NCBI RefSeq assembly: GCF_050943655.1
Contig: NZ_JBMNPQ010000001.1
Location: 1-64,000, forward strand
From: Peptoniphilus_A sp050943655
GTDB lineage: Bacteria > Bacillota > Clostridia > Tissierellales > Peptoniphilaceae
DNA: 64,000 bases
Direction of reading: 5' to 3'
The translations under genes were made by a program, and so were the position numbers. Positions 27,257-34,152 of the stretch are shown here, piece by piece (the first letter of the stretch is position 1; every line of letters begins with the position of its first letter). The notes beneath the pieces were generated by a model. It did not search any database and was not told the DNA's origin. It worked only from the letters and a program-made list of their open reading frames with translations.

Positions 27257-27569
27257 TATTCATAAAGAATTTAGAAGGCTTTGGAAAAACCTTGCATTGC
27301 ACAAGTCATAACACCTACACTCGTCATTCTGAGCGAGCATGAAATGTGAGTCGCCGTGTACCCGGAAGGGTGAAGAATCTGCACCTTGTGGAGAAACAGC
27401 TTAATCGTCTTGAATAGAAAACCTCCTCCCGTCATTCTTAGCGTCATCCCATCCACCGTCATCCCGAGCGAGCAGAGCGAGTCGAGGGATCTGCAAAGTG
27501 ATCAAGCGAGACCTTATCGTCTTAAAGCAAAAGCACTACGGAGAAAAGCAAAATAAAAATCAAACAAAC

Positions 27570-27644
27570 GAAAAAAAGTATGATGGGAGACACGCTCGAG
27601 GTCGCTCGGCCAAGCTAATGGTCTCTGCATCATATCCTTTTTTC
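27570..27644. repeat. Hairpin repeat copy 4
   Basis: Same palindrome with a few substitutions in the left arm (AAAAAAAGTATGATGGGAGAC). Confidence 0.8.
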
Positions 27645-27843
27645 TATTCATAAAGAACTTAGAAAGCTTTGGAAAAACCTCGCATTGTACAAGTCATACC
27701 TCTACACTCGTCATTCTGAGCGAGCGTGAAATGCGAGTCGCCGTGTACCCGGAAGGGTGAAGAATCTGCACCTTGTGGAGAAACAACCTAATCGTCTTGA
27801 ATAGAAAACCTCCACATCCGTCATCCCGAGCCAGCCCCCACAC

Positions 27844-28039
27844 CGTCATCCAGAGCGAGCAAAGCGAGTCGAGGGATCTGTACCTTCTCAGCAAGAAGCA
27901 TAAGCGTCTTAACAAGAAAACTTTAAGGAGTAAATACTCCAAATCATAACTTAGTAAAGACAATAACACATCGCTTAACCACCCTACAGATCCTTCGACT
28001 CCGCCTCATGCTTCGCATTCAGCTCCGCTCAGGATGACG
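27844..28039. repeat. Mosaic dyad A
   Basis: Forward module CGTCATCC...GAGGGATCTG, a roughly 110-base spacer containing the palindrome GGAGTAAATACTCC, then a reverse module CAGATCC...AGGATGACG. The spacer is homologous, in reverse orientation, to the dyads at 49.5 and 49.9 kb. Confidence 0.75.
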
Positions 28040-28164
28040 TTGGAAGGGGATGCCTTCTCAGTATCATCTTGAAATTATCTGGACTATTTAAAATTTCTAT
28101 TCATAAAGAATTTAGAAAGCATTAGGCACAATCGAGACTTACACGATTCACAACCACAACACTT

Positions 28165-28377
28165 GTCATCCCGAGCGAGCAAAGCGAGTCGAGGGATCTG
28201 TAACTTCTCAGCAAGAAACCTAAGCGTCTTAACAAGAAAACTTTAAGGAGTAAATACTCCTAAGCATAACTTAGTAAAGACAACAACACATCGCTCGGCC
28301 ACCCTACAGATCCTTCACCCTACCGGGTACACGGCGATTCGCCTCATGCTTCGCATTCAGCTCCGCTCAGGATGACG
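28165..28377. repeat. Mosaic dyad B
   Basis: Same architecture and spacer as dyad A (including GGAGTAAATACTCC). The reverse module additionally carries the CACCCTACCGGGTACACGGC insert seen in other modules. Confidence 0.75.
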
Positions 28378-28554
28378 TTGGAAGGGGATGCTTTCTCAGT
28401 ATCGTCTTGAAATTATCTGCACTAATTAAATTTTCTATTGATAAGAATTTAAAAATTTTTAGGCCAGTTATAATTAAACTCACAAAAACCACACTCTTAA
28501 GAAAACTTCAAAATAAAAAAGTTGTAAAAATTCGTACAATATAATGACAATGTA

Positions 28555-28582
28555 TTGACAACGCACCAAAAAAGAATATAAT
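28555..28582 (+). promoter_or_regulatory. SigA-type promoter of the antitoxin gene
   Basis: Consensus TTGACA (28555-28560) and TATAAT (28577-28582) with a 16-base spacer; SD AAGGAG 8 bases before the ATG. Confidence 0.8.
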
Positions 28583-28612
28583 AAGACTATACTAAATTTA
28601 AGGAGTAAAAAA

Positions 28613-28900
28613 ATGGCAAACACAAATACTAGTACTAGTACAAATTTAAACATTAGGGTAGATGCAGATGTTAAGGAACAATCTGAAGAAATTTTTGCAA
28701 AGTTGGGACTTAATATGACAACTGCAGTTAATATGTTTTTGAGAACTGTAATTAGAGAAAAGGGAATTCCTTTTGATTTATCTCTTGCTGAGCCAACTGA
28801 ACAAGCTGTTAAGGCATTTGTTGCTGGCAAAAAAGTTGCAAGAAGTGAAATGAAAGGTCATTCAGACATAGAAGATTTAATAAGATCATTAAATGAGTAA
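28613..28900 (+). CDS. RelB/DinJ-family antitoxin without a toxin partner
   Basis: A 95-residue protein with an N-terminal ribbon-helix-helix pattern: NLNIRVDADVKEQSEEIF, then LGLNMTTAVNMFLRTVIREKGIPFDLS, the RelB/DinJ signature. It would bind DNA as a dimer and neutralise a YafQ/RelE-like RNase. A Ser/Thr/Asn-rich start (NTNTSTSTN) precedes the fold. The C-terminal toxin-binding part is short (SDIEDLIRSLNE). No toxin gene follows: the next 130 bases contain only a terminator and the next gene is on the opposite strand. It is therefore an orphan, which may act on a remote toxin or simply as a regulator. Confidence 0.85.
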   Translation: MANTNTSTSTNLNIRVDADVKEQSEEIFAKLGLNMTTAVNMFLRTVIREKGIPFDLSLAEPTEQAVKAFVAGKKVARSEMKGHSDIEDLIRSLNE

Positions 28901-28988
28901 TAAAAATTAATACCTTCCTTAAGATTTTTATCACTAACAACCAATTATTTGGAAAAGAACTTATTTAATTAAAAAAGTTAACCAAAAA

Positions 28989-29018
28989 GGCCTTGAGCAC
29001 AAACTCAAAGCCTTTTTT
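28989..29018. terminator. Bidirectional terminator between antitoxin and anti-sigma genes
   Basis: GGCCTTGAG / CTCAAAGCC stem flanked by AAAAA on one side and TTTTTT on the other, between convergent genes. Confidence 0.85.
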
Positions 29019-29035
29019 CTTTATTGCTTATTTTC

Positions 29036-29830
29036 TTATTTTACAAATTCTTGTCCCATTTCGAATAATTCGTTGGCATCTACTTTTTCACTTGCCATTA
29101 TTTCATATCTGATACCATCGATATCAAATATTATGTGATTAGTTATGCATTCTTCTCTTTCTTGAGATGATCCTCCAATTCCAACGTTAAAGAATGGGTC
29201 GTTTTCTTTTCTTTCTCTCTCTTCTGGTGTCATGTCGTCTTCACTTGCTAAAAACAAATTGTGAAGTTGGAAATAATAGAACTTAACTCCATTGTATTCT
29301 CTTATTTCTTGATACTCATTTTCGACAAGTTCTTCATGAACTTGTTGTAATTTGTCAGTATCTAGAGTAACAATGTCATTATTTTCATTCTTGTAATCTA
29401 CGCTAACAGATTTTCTCTTGTTTTGCTCATTGTTATCTTCATCTACATCAGCAAGGTCAACAATTCTAATTCCATCAAATTTGTATTCTCCAAGTTTTTC
29501 TGGAATTATTGCATCAAATCCTGCCTTTTTTTCTGCTTTTGTTGTATCTTCATATGATGTGTAGTTGTAGAATGATGATGAAGATGAAATTATTCCAGTA
29601 GATTTTCCAATGGCAAACACTCCGCCACAAAGTACAACTGCTGCTGCAAGTACTACACCAATTTTAGATTTTTTCATTTTAAACTCTCCTCTTCCTGAAT
29701 TTCTATCTAGGTTCTTTATCTCGCTGTCGATTTTGTCTTTAAGAGAATCGGAAGGGAAAGTATTTTCGACACTTCTATTTAATTCTTCTCTAAGTTTATT
29801 ATCAAAACTTTGATTCCAATCTTTTTTCAT
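29036..29830 (-). CDS. Transmembrane anti-sigma factor (DUF4367-like)
   Basis: A 264-residue protein encoded directly behind an ECF sigma factor. The N-terminal 70 residues are cytosolic and charged, as in sigma-binding regions. One membrane helix follows (IGVVLAAAVVLCGGVFAIG, about 75-93). The outer domain ends with HIIFDIDGIRYEIMASEKV and ELFEMGQEFV, a pattern like DUF4367. The partner arrangement suggests that it holds the sigma factor at the membrane until an envelope signal arrives. The start at ATG 29830, with GGGAGGG upstream, overlaps the sigma gene by 29 bases. No canonical zinc-binding HxxxCxxC is seen. Confidence 0.8.
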   Translation of the reverse strand: MKKDWNQSFDNKLREELNRSVENTFPSDSLKDKIDSEIKNLDRNSGRGEFKMKKSKIGVVLAAAVVLCGGVFAIGKSTGIISSSSSFYNYTSYEDTTKAEKKAGFDAIIPEKLGEYKFDGIRIVDLADVDEDNNEQNKRKSVSVDYKNENNDIVTLDTDKLQQVHEELVENEYQEIREYNGVKFYYFQLHNLFLASEDDMTPEERERKENDPFFNVGIGGSSQEREECITNHIIFDIDGIRYEIMASEKVDANELFEMGQEFVK

Positions 29831-30383
29831 AAATACCCTCCCTTTCAATTAAAAAAGATTCATTTGAATGTTCTAATTCTTTTTTTAAAACTTTTCTGGC
29901 CTTAAAGAGTCTTGACTTGACTGTTCCTTCAAAAACTCCAAGGGCCGATGCAATTTCTTTTATCGTAAGATCATTGTAGTAAAAAAGAACGATGACTTCG
30001 CGCTGCTTCTTATTTAGACTCATTAGAGCATCTTGTATTTCACTCTTAACTACAAACTCGTCTTCAATTGTATAAGTCTCTTTATCTACTTTAAGCTGAA
30101 TTTCTTCATCGGGAAGTTCCCTCTTTTTATTTTTATATTTTTTGTAAGCAGAATTTTTTAAGATCGAAAACATCCAGGGCTTTAATTTGTCGGGATCTTT
30201 TAGAGACTTAATGTTTACATAAATGGAAACGAAGGCGTCTTGAGTGACATCCTCTGCATCGTAGGAATTTCCAAGTATTAGATAAGCTGTGCGAAATAAC
30301 ATTAAGTAATACTTATCATAAAGCTCATCAAAAGAATTTTTGTCGCCGGCCTTTATTCCTTCAATTATTTTGCTGCCATCCAT
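29802..30383 (-). CDS. ECF RNA polymerase sigma factor
   Basis: A 193-residue sigma-70 of the extracytoplasmic-function class. Region 2 is FDELYDKYYLMLFRTAYLILG followed by DAEDVTQDAFVSIY. Region 4 is MSLNKKQREVIVLFYYNDLTIKEIA followed by GVFEGTVKSRLFKARKVLKKEL. Region 3 is absent, as expected for ECF factors. The ATG at 30383 has GGAGGTGG eight bases upstream; an earlier in-frame ATG at 30407 lacks that spacing. A TGAACTTTT element (30435-30443, read on the minus strand) about 25 bases ahead of a TATATAT stretch could be an autoregulatory ECF promoter. Confidence 0.92.
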   Translation of the reverse strand: MDGSKIIEGIKAGDKNSFDELYDKYYLMLFRTAYLILGNSYDAEDVTQDAFVSIYVNIKSLKDPDKLKPWMFSILKNSAYKKYKNKKRELPDEEIQLKVDKETYTIEDEFVVKSEIQDALMSLNKKQREVIVLFYYNDLTIKEIASALGVFEGTVKSRLFKARKVLKKELEHSNESFLIEREGIYEKRLESKF

Positions 30384-30471
30384 TTTTACCACCTCCATCA
30401 GATGCATCTATATATAAGAGCCTTTGGGGAAGAGAAAAGTTCATTTATTTTAAAAATTTTTAAAAATTATG

Positions 30472-30499
30472 TAAAAAATAAGGTAGCCAAAGCTACCTT
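30472..30499 (-). terminator. Terminator of the TlpA-like gene
   Basis: AAGGTAGC / GCTACCTT perfect stem with a CAAA loop, followed on the minus strand by T residues, just after the stop of the lipoprotein gene. Confidence 0.85.
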
Positions 30500-30506
30500 T
30501 AAAATT

Positions 30507-31097
30507 TTATTTATTTTCTTCTAATACATGAGAAATTGTCGCATCCCATGTTTCAAAATTCATCGCACCGACGAATCCTCCAAGAACTACGCCGTCTTTG
30601 TCGACTATTAAAGTTGTTGGAATAACTGAAACTTTTGCCATATAGTCGTCCATTGTTGGGTTTGGCATAATATTTGTGTAAGTCACACCTTTTTTGTCCA
30701 AAATATTTAATGCTTCTTCAACATTTGTGTCGAGAGTTGCATTTGTATCAGACACGACGCCCAAAAAGTTCATGTCGTTTTTGTATTTTTGGTGTAGCTT
30801 TTCAAGATCTTCCATCTCTTCTATACATGGTGTGCAAAATGTTCCCCAAATGTTTACAAATGTGAGAGGCTTCTTGCCATAAAAATCTTTTGAGTCTACC
30901 ATGTCGCCAGTTTTTATATCAAGAGTTTGGAAATTAAAATCGTTAAGTCCAACATCTTGCATCTTAGTTGCCTCTGCCATATTTTCTGCATTTCCTTTAT
31001 TATTTGTATTTGCTTCGTTAGTTTCATTTTTTTTGCCACAAGAAGCAAGTGTAAGTACTAAAGTAAATGCGAGCATTATTTTTAAAAACTTTTTCAT
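30507..31097 (-). CDS. TlpA/ResA-like thiol-disulfide lipoprotein
   Basis: A 196-residue lipoprotein with lipobox LASC (Cys 20), an Asn/Glu-rich tether and a thioredoxin fold. The active site is CTPC (Cys 88 and 91) within FVNIWGTFCTPCIEEMEDL. The cis-Pro region follows later in VSVIPTTLIVDKDGVV. The family reduces or resolves disulfides outside the membrane, often in cytochrome maturation or oxidative-stress repair. No cytochrome genes or CcdA partner are in the window, so a protein or peptide repair role is more likely. It is monocistronic. Confidence 0.9.
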   Translation of the reverse strand: MKKFLKIMLAFTLVLTLASCGKKNETNEANTNNKGNAENMAEATKMQDVGLNDFNFQTLDIKTGDMVDSKDFYGKKPLTFVNIWGTFCTPCIEEMEDLEKLHQKYKNDMNFLGVVSDTNATLDTNVEEALNILDKKGVTYTNIMPNPTMDDYMAKVSVIPTTLIVDKDGVVLGGFVGAMNFETWDATISHVLEENK

Positions 31098-31177
31098 ATT
31101 ATCACCTTCTATTTTAGTTTAATTATACAAAAAATGCCAAGTCTTGTCTAATTAAATGAAATATTATATAATTAACG

Positions 31178-31243
31178 ATACTTGTTCGAGAACTCCAAGT
31201 ATAAAAAACTAATCAGTTCTCCAAATTTAATGGAGGTTTTTTT
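31178..31243 (+). promoter_or_regulatory. PreQ1-I riboswitch controlling the nucleoside hydrolase and ECF gene pair
   Basis: P1 is ACTTG (31180-31184) with CAAGT (31196-31200). The loop TTCGAGAACTC starts TTC and ends ACTC like the Bacillus queC aptamer, placing the ligand-pairing Cyt just before the 3' strand. The tail ATAAAAAACTAA (31201-31212) is identical to the Bacillus tail. P2 would pair the loop AG with the tail CT. The expression platform is visible: AGTTCTC (31215-31221) can pair with GAGAACT in the aptamer loop, or CTCCA (31219-31223) can pair with TGGAG (31231-31235), which hides the SD or forms a terminator with the T7 that follows. Ligand should therefore turn the genes off. Confidence 0.85.
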
Positions 31244-32191
31244 ATGAAAAAAATTATTATTGACGCCGATCCTGGCATTGACGATTCTATTGCAATAATG
31301 CTTGCAGCAGGTCTTTCTCACTTTGACATTTTGGGTATAACTATAGTATCTGGAAATGTATGTGTTGATAAGGGCGCTGTAAATGCTCTTAGACTTTCAA
31401 AATTTTTAAAGAAAGATTTCAATATTTACAAATCAAATCCAAATCCCCTTGTAAAAGAATTAATAAACGCTGAAGACACTCACGGTGAAGACGGCCTTGG
31501 CGAAACTTATCTTCCTTATGAAGATAGAGAAGTTAAGGACGGTGCAGTTGACTTTATTATAGAAAATTTAAAAAAAGATGAAGTTACAATTTTTGCACTT
31601 GGACCGCTTACAAATATTGCAAGGGCAATGGAAAAAGATATTGACGCCTTTAAATGTGCAAGAATTATTTCTATGGGAGGAAACTTCAAATCCTTTGGAA
31701 ACATGAGTCCCGTTTCAGAATTTAATTACTATGTAGACCCAGAAGCGGCAGATTATGTAATTCAAAATTCACCGAACCCAATTGAAATAATTCCGCTAGA
31801 TGTCACGAGAAAATTTGTGCTGACTCCAAATATTATAGCTCTCATGAAAAGCATTAATAAAGACGTTGCAGACTTTTTAGAAAACATCACTAATTTTTAT
31901 ATGGATTTTCACCTAAAATATGAAAATATAATCGGTTCAGTGATAAACGACCCACTGGTAATTATGGCACACGAATTTCCAGAATACTTTGCAAAAGAAA
32001 AATATCACGCCGATGTAGTATGTGACGGGAAAGCTCGAGGCATGCTCATGGTAGATGAAAAGGACTTTTTAAAGAAAGAGAAAAACATTATTTTATATAG
32101 AGATATAAAAACTTTCCCAGTTTGGAAAAACTTTATAGAGATACTGACAGCTGGAGAAGTGGATGAAGAGATGTTGGAGAGAATATTATGA
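31244..32191 (+). CDS. Nucleoside hydrolase, probable queuosine hydrolase (QueK-like)
   Basis: A 315-residue member of the inosine/uridine-preferring nucleoside hydrolase family. The Ca-binding motif DADPGIDD is at residues 7-14, and the family's FALGPLTNIARAM and ISMGGNF motifs are present, with a late SVINDPLVIMA. Members split the N-glycosidic bond of nucleosides. The preQ1 riboswitch in front and the coupled ECF S component behind suggest that the substrate is queuosine, released as queuine for tRNA-guanine transglycosylase, as proposed for QueK in Clostridioides difficile. The specificity is inference from context; the fold assignment is firm. Confidence 0.9.
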   Translation: MKKIIIDADPGIDDSIAIMLAAGLSHFDILGITIVSGNVCVDKGAVNALRLSKFLKKDFNIYKSNPNPLVKELINAEDTHGEDGLGETYLPYEDREVKDGAVDFIIENLKKDEVTIFALGPLTNIARAMEKDIDAFKCARIISMGGNFKSFGNMSPVSEFNYYVDPEAADYVIQNSPNPIEIIPLDVTRKFVLTPNIIALMKSINKDVADFLENITNFYMDFHLKYENIIGSVINDPLVIMAHEFPEYFAKEKYHADVVCDGKARGMLMVDEKDFLKKEKNIILYRDIKTFPVWKNFIEILTAGEVDEEMLERIL

Positions 32192-32754
32192 AAATAAATT
32201 CTAGAAAACTTACAATACTTGCAATGTGTATTGCCATAAACCTTGTAGGTGCGTGGATTGCACTTATTTTTAAACTGCCAATTTATCTAGACTCAATTGG
32301 AACAATAATGGCGGGATTTTCCTTTGGACCTGGCTTTGGCATAATTACGGGAGTAATAACGTCCTTTGTAAACATGTTGGGCGACCCAATAGCGATATAT
32401 TTTCTTCCAACTCAGTTAATAGTTGGTTACATTGCAGGAGCAGTGACAGTGCTTAAAGAAAAAAATTCCTACAAAAAAATATATCAAGCATTTATAATGT
32501 CAATCCCAGCTGCAATATCATCAGCACTAATAGCGACATATGTATTTGGGACGGTTACAACAGCAGGATCAAGCTATATCGTGCAGTTCTTGAGGGCGAC
32601 ACTTAACATGAGCGACTTCCTTATAGTATTCATCGTTCAAATAGTTACAGATTATGCCGACAAATTTATTGGAATATTTTTGGTAGCAAAGATTTATAAT
32701 ATGGAAGCCTTTCAAAAAATACTTGAGAGGGATAGATATAGACTAAAAAAATAA
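32188..32754 (+). CDS. ECF transporter S component, probable queuosine/queuine type
   Basis: A 188-residue membrane protein with about five or six helices: LTILAMCIAINLVGAWIAL, then LDSIGTIMAGFSFGPGFGIITG, a pattern of ECF substrate-binding subunits (QrtT-like group). S components capture a vitamin or base and need the shared EcfA/A'/T module, which is not in the window. Its start overlaps the hydrolase stop by four bases (ATGA), so the two are translationally coupled and share the preQ1 riboswitch. The likely substrates are queuosine or queuine; other purine-like compounds are possible. Confidence 0.82.
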   Translation: MKINSRKLTILAMCIAINLVGAWIALIFKLPIYLDSIGTIMAGFSFGPGFGIITGVITSFVNMLGDPIAIYFLPTQLIVGYIAGAVTVLKEKNSYKKIYQAFIMSIPAAISSALIATYVFGTVTTAGSSYIVQFLRATLNMSDFLIVFIVQIVTDYADKFIGIFLVAKIYNMEAFQKILERDRYRLKK

Positions 32755-32764
32755 ATATTGGATT

Positions 32765-32807
32765 AAGAGGTATGCAAGATAGATTAATTTTGCATATCTT
32801 TTTTTTA
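32765..32807 (+). terminator. Terminator of the hydrolase/ECF operon
   Basis: AAGAGGTATGCAA / TTGCATATCTT stem followed by at least seven T, shortly after the S component stop. Confidence 0.85.
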
Positions 32808-33126
32808 TAAAACATCTAAATTTAAAAATAATGATTAGAATAATCTAACTTCATATTAATTATAAAATAGCGCCACAAAATAAAAACTGCTTAGTTTATC
32901 AACCAAGCAGTGTCTCTAAAAATAAGAAAACCGAATCATCGACTCGGCTTTACAAAAGGAAATTAATTAAAAAAAGTGTATTAAATAATCTGTTACTATT
33001 TTAGCATAATAATACAATGAAAACAAGTAAAAAATAATTAATTATTTGCAATTTAAAAATCTAACTTTTGTCTAAATTCGTGTAATTTTAAAAAATAGAG
33101 GTATTAATTTAATTAGTAAAAAAATT
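32808..33126. other. AT-rich gene-free stretch with two hairpins
   Basis: No ORF of note. Two adjacent hairpins stand out in otherwise very AT-rich DNA: CTGCTT / AAGCAG (32887-32910) and CCGAATC / GACTCGG (32931-32947, one mismatch). Read on the minus strand the second is followed by GGTTTTCTTATTTTT, like an intrinsic terminator, although no minus-strand gene is nearby. Confidence 0.4.
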
Positions 33127-33153
33127 TTAGCAGAGGACTTGAAAGAGTGCTAA
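33127..33153 (+). promoter_or_regulatory. CIRCE-like element (HrcA operator)
   Basis: TTAGCAGAG, nine bases, GAGTGCTAA. The right half is a perfect CIRCE half; the left half matches six of nine bases of TTAGCACTC, and the nine-base spacing is exact. It covers the -35 box of the dnaJ-like/clpB promoter, as expected for HrcA repression. Confidence 0.75.
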
Positions 33154-33167
33154 TAATGATGTATAAT
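33139..33167 (+). promoter_or_regulatory. SigA-type promoter of the dnaJ-like/clpB operon
   Basis: TTGAAA (33139-33144) and TATAAT (33162-33167) with a 17-base spacer. It is overlapped by the CIRCE-like site and followed by the CtsR site. Confidence 0.85.
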
Positions 33168-33173
33168 AATGAT

Positions 33174-33207
33174 AGTCAAAGAACGTCAAAGTTAATTATT
33201 CTTTGAC
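33174..33207 (+). promoter_or_regulatory. CtsR operator
   Basis: Direct heptads AGTCAAA (33174-33180) and CGTCAAA (33184-33190) with a three-base gap match the CtsR consensus RGTCAAA-N3-RGTCAAA with one mismatch. A third, inverted half-site CTTTGAC (33201-33207) forms a perfect GTCAAAG-N9-CTTTGAC dyad with the second. The position, just after the -10, suits repression. Confidence 0.85.
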
Positions 33208-33231
33208 AAATAACCGTGAGGAGGAAGTTAT

Positions 33232-34140
33232 TTGAAATACAAAGATTATTATGAAATCTTAGGTGTCTCTAAAGATGCCGATGAAAAGGAGATTAAGAGT
33301 GCCTACAGAAAGCTCGCAAAAAAATATCACCCCGACCTAAACAAAGGCGACGAGGGTGCTGCCGACAAATTCAAAGAAATTTCCGAAGCTTACGAGGTCT
33401 TATCAGACAAGGACAAGAGAAAGAAATATGATACATTTGGATCTAATTACGATTTTAGTTCCGGTTATGACTTTGATCCTTCTCAGTATGGTTATACTTA
33501 CCAAACCGGAGGAAGCGGTGCAGATTTCTCTGACTTTTTTGAGACAATTTTTGGTTCATCCCATGGAGGCTCCAGGGGATTTAATATAGATGATATTTTT
33601 TCAGGCTTTTCTGGAGGTGGCGCTTCTAATAGAGCAAGACCAAAGAAGGCAAAGTTTGAATCTGAACTTTCAATTTCTATTAAAGAGGCCTACGAAGGGT
33701 GTGAAAAGAATGTAAGCCTAAGTTATGGCGGAGAAGTTTATGACATCAAAGTTAAAGTGCCAAAGGGCATCACTCGTGGAAAGAAGATAAGAGTAAGTGG
33801 CAAAAAATTCGGTATTTCTGGCGACATAATGTTTAAGATAAAAATAAAAGACGAAAAGCACATGACTCTTGATGGATTAGATATTGAGCTTACAGAAAAT
33901 ATTTATCCATGGACTGCTGCTCTTGGTGGCACAAAAACTGTCGATGCTCTCGACGGAAAGTTAAAATTAAAAATTCCAAAGAACTTCATCGGAGGAAACA
34001 AAATGAGAATTCCTTCAAGAGGATTTAAGGATTTGAAAGGAAAAGTTGGAGACTTGTATGTTAAGTTTAACATCGTAAATCCAACAAACTTAACTGAAGA
34101 ACAATTAAAATTATATAAAGAGCTTAACGAAATAAGCTAA
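33232..34140 (+). CDS. DnaJ-family co-chaperone without zinc finger (CbpA-like)
   Basis: A 302-residue J-domain protein. Residues 1-70 form the J domain (YKDYYEILGVSKDAD, HPD at 33-35). A Gly/Phe/Ser-rich linker follows (DFSDFFETIFGSSHGG). The C-terminal beta domains are present (SISIKEAYEGCEKNVSL; DGKLKLKIPKNF). The CxxCxGxG zinc-finger repeats of classical DnaJ are missing, so it is a type II (CbpA-like) co-chaperone that would stimulate DnaK. The start is TTG with AGGAGGAAG upstream. It is 12 bases ahead of clpB and under heat-shock operators, giving a disaggregation pair. Confidence 0.9.
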   Translation: MKYKDYYEILGVSKDADEKEIKSAYRKLAKKYHPDLNKGDEGAADKFKEISEAYEVLSDKDKRKKYDTFGSNYDFSSGYDFDPSQYGYTYQTGGSGADFSDFFETIFGSSHGGSRGFNIDDIFSGFSGGGASNRARPKKAKFESELSISIKEAYEGCEKNVSLSYGGEVYDIKVKVPKGITRGKKIRVSGKKFGISGDIMFKIKIKDEKHMTLDGLDIELTENIYPWTAALGGTKTVDALDGKLKLKIPKNFIGGNKMRIPSRGFKDLKGKVGDLYVKFNIVNPTNLTEEQLKLYKELNEIS

Positions 34141-34152
34141 AGAGGTGTTAAT

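Larger units (their letters stand above)
26544..28480. repeat. Repeat array 1 (tandem and mosaic intergenic repeats)
   Basis: About 1.9 kb without a supported gene. The first 1.4 kb is four tandem, degenerate units of about 255-390 bases, each opening with the hairpin repeat (copies at 26562, 26821, 27182 and 27570). The unit continues with a conserved TTTCTATTCATAAAGAA stretch, one or more modules of the CGTCATCC...GGATCTG type, and an AT-rich tail. The last 600 bases hold two dyads in which a CGTCATCC...GATCTG module faces its reverse complement. Short frames inside it (SLRMTSVGV-type peptides) are by-products of the repeats. Confidence 0.85.

Noticed and set aside
26908..27969. Short open frames giving peptides such as SLRMTSVGVMTCAMQ and FLHKVQILHPSGYTATHIS
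   Set aside because: They lie entirely in repeat array 1, recur only because the DNA repeats, and lack ribosome-binding sites. They are typical false genes in such repeats.
26562..28377. CRISPR array
   Set aside because: Repeats are long, variable in spacing and partly inverted; there are no uniform short direct repeats with unique spacers and no cas genes.
26544..28480. Insertion sequence or integrated phage
   Set aside because: No transposase, integrase or phage-like frame and no target duplication that I can see; only non-coding repeats.
28901..29035. Toxin partner gene after the DinJ-like antitoxin
   Set aside because: Only about 130 bases, with multiple stops in all frames and a terminator; no RelE/YafQ-like motif.
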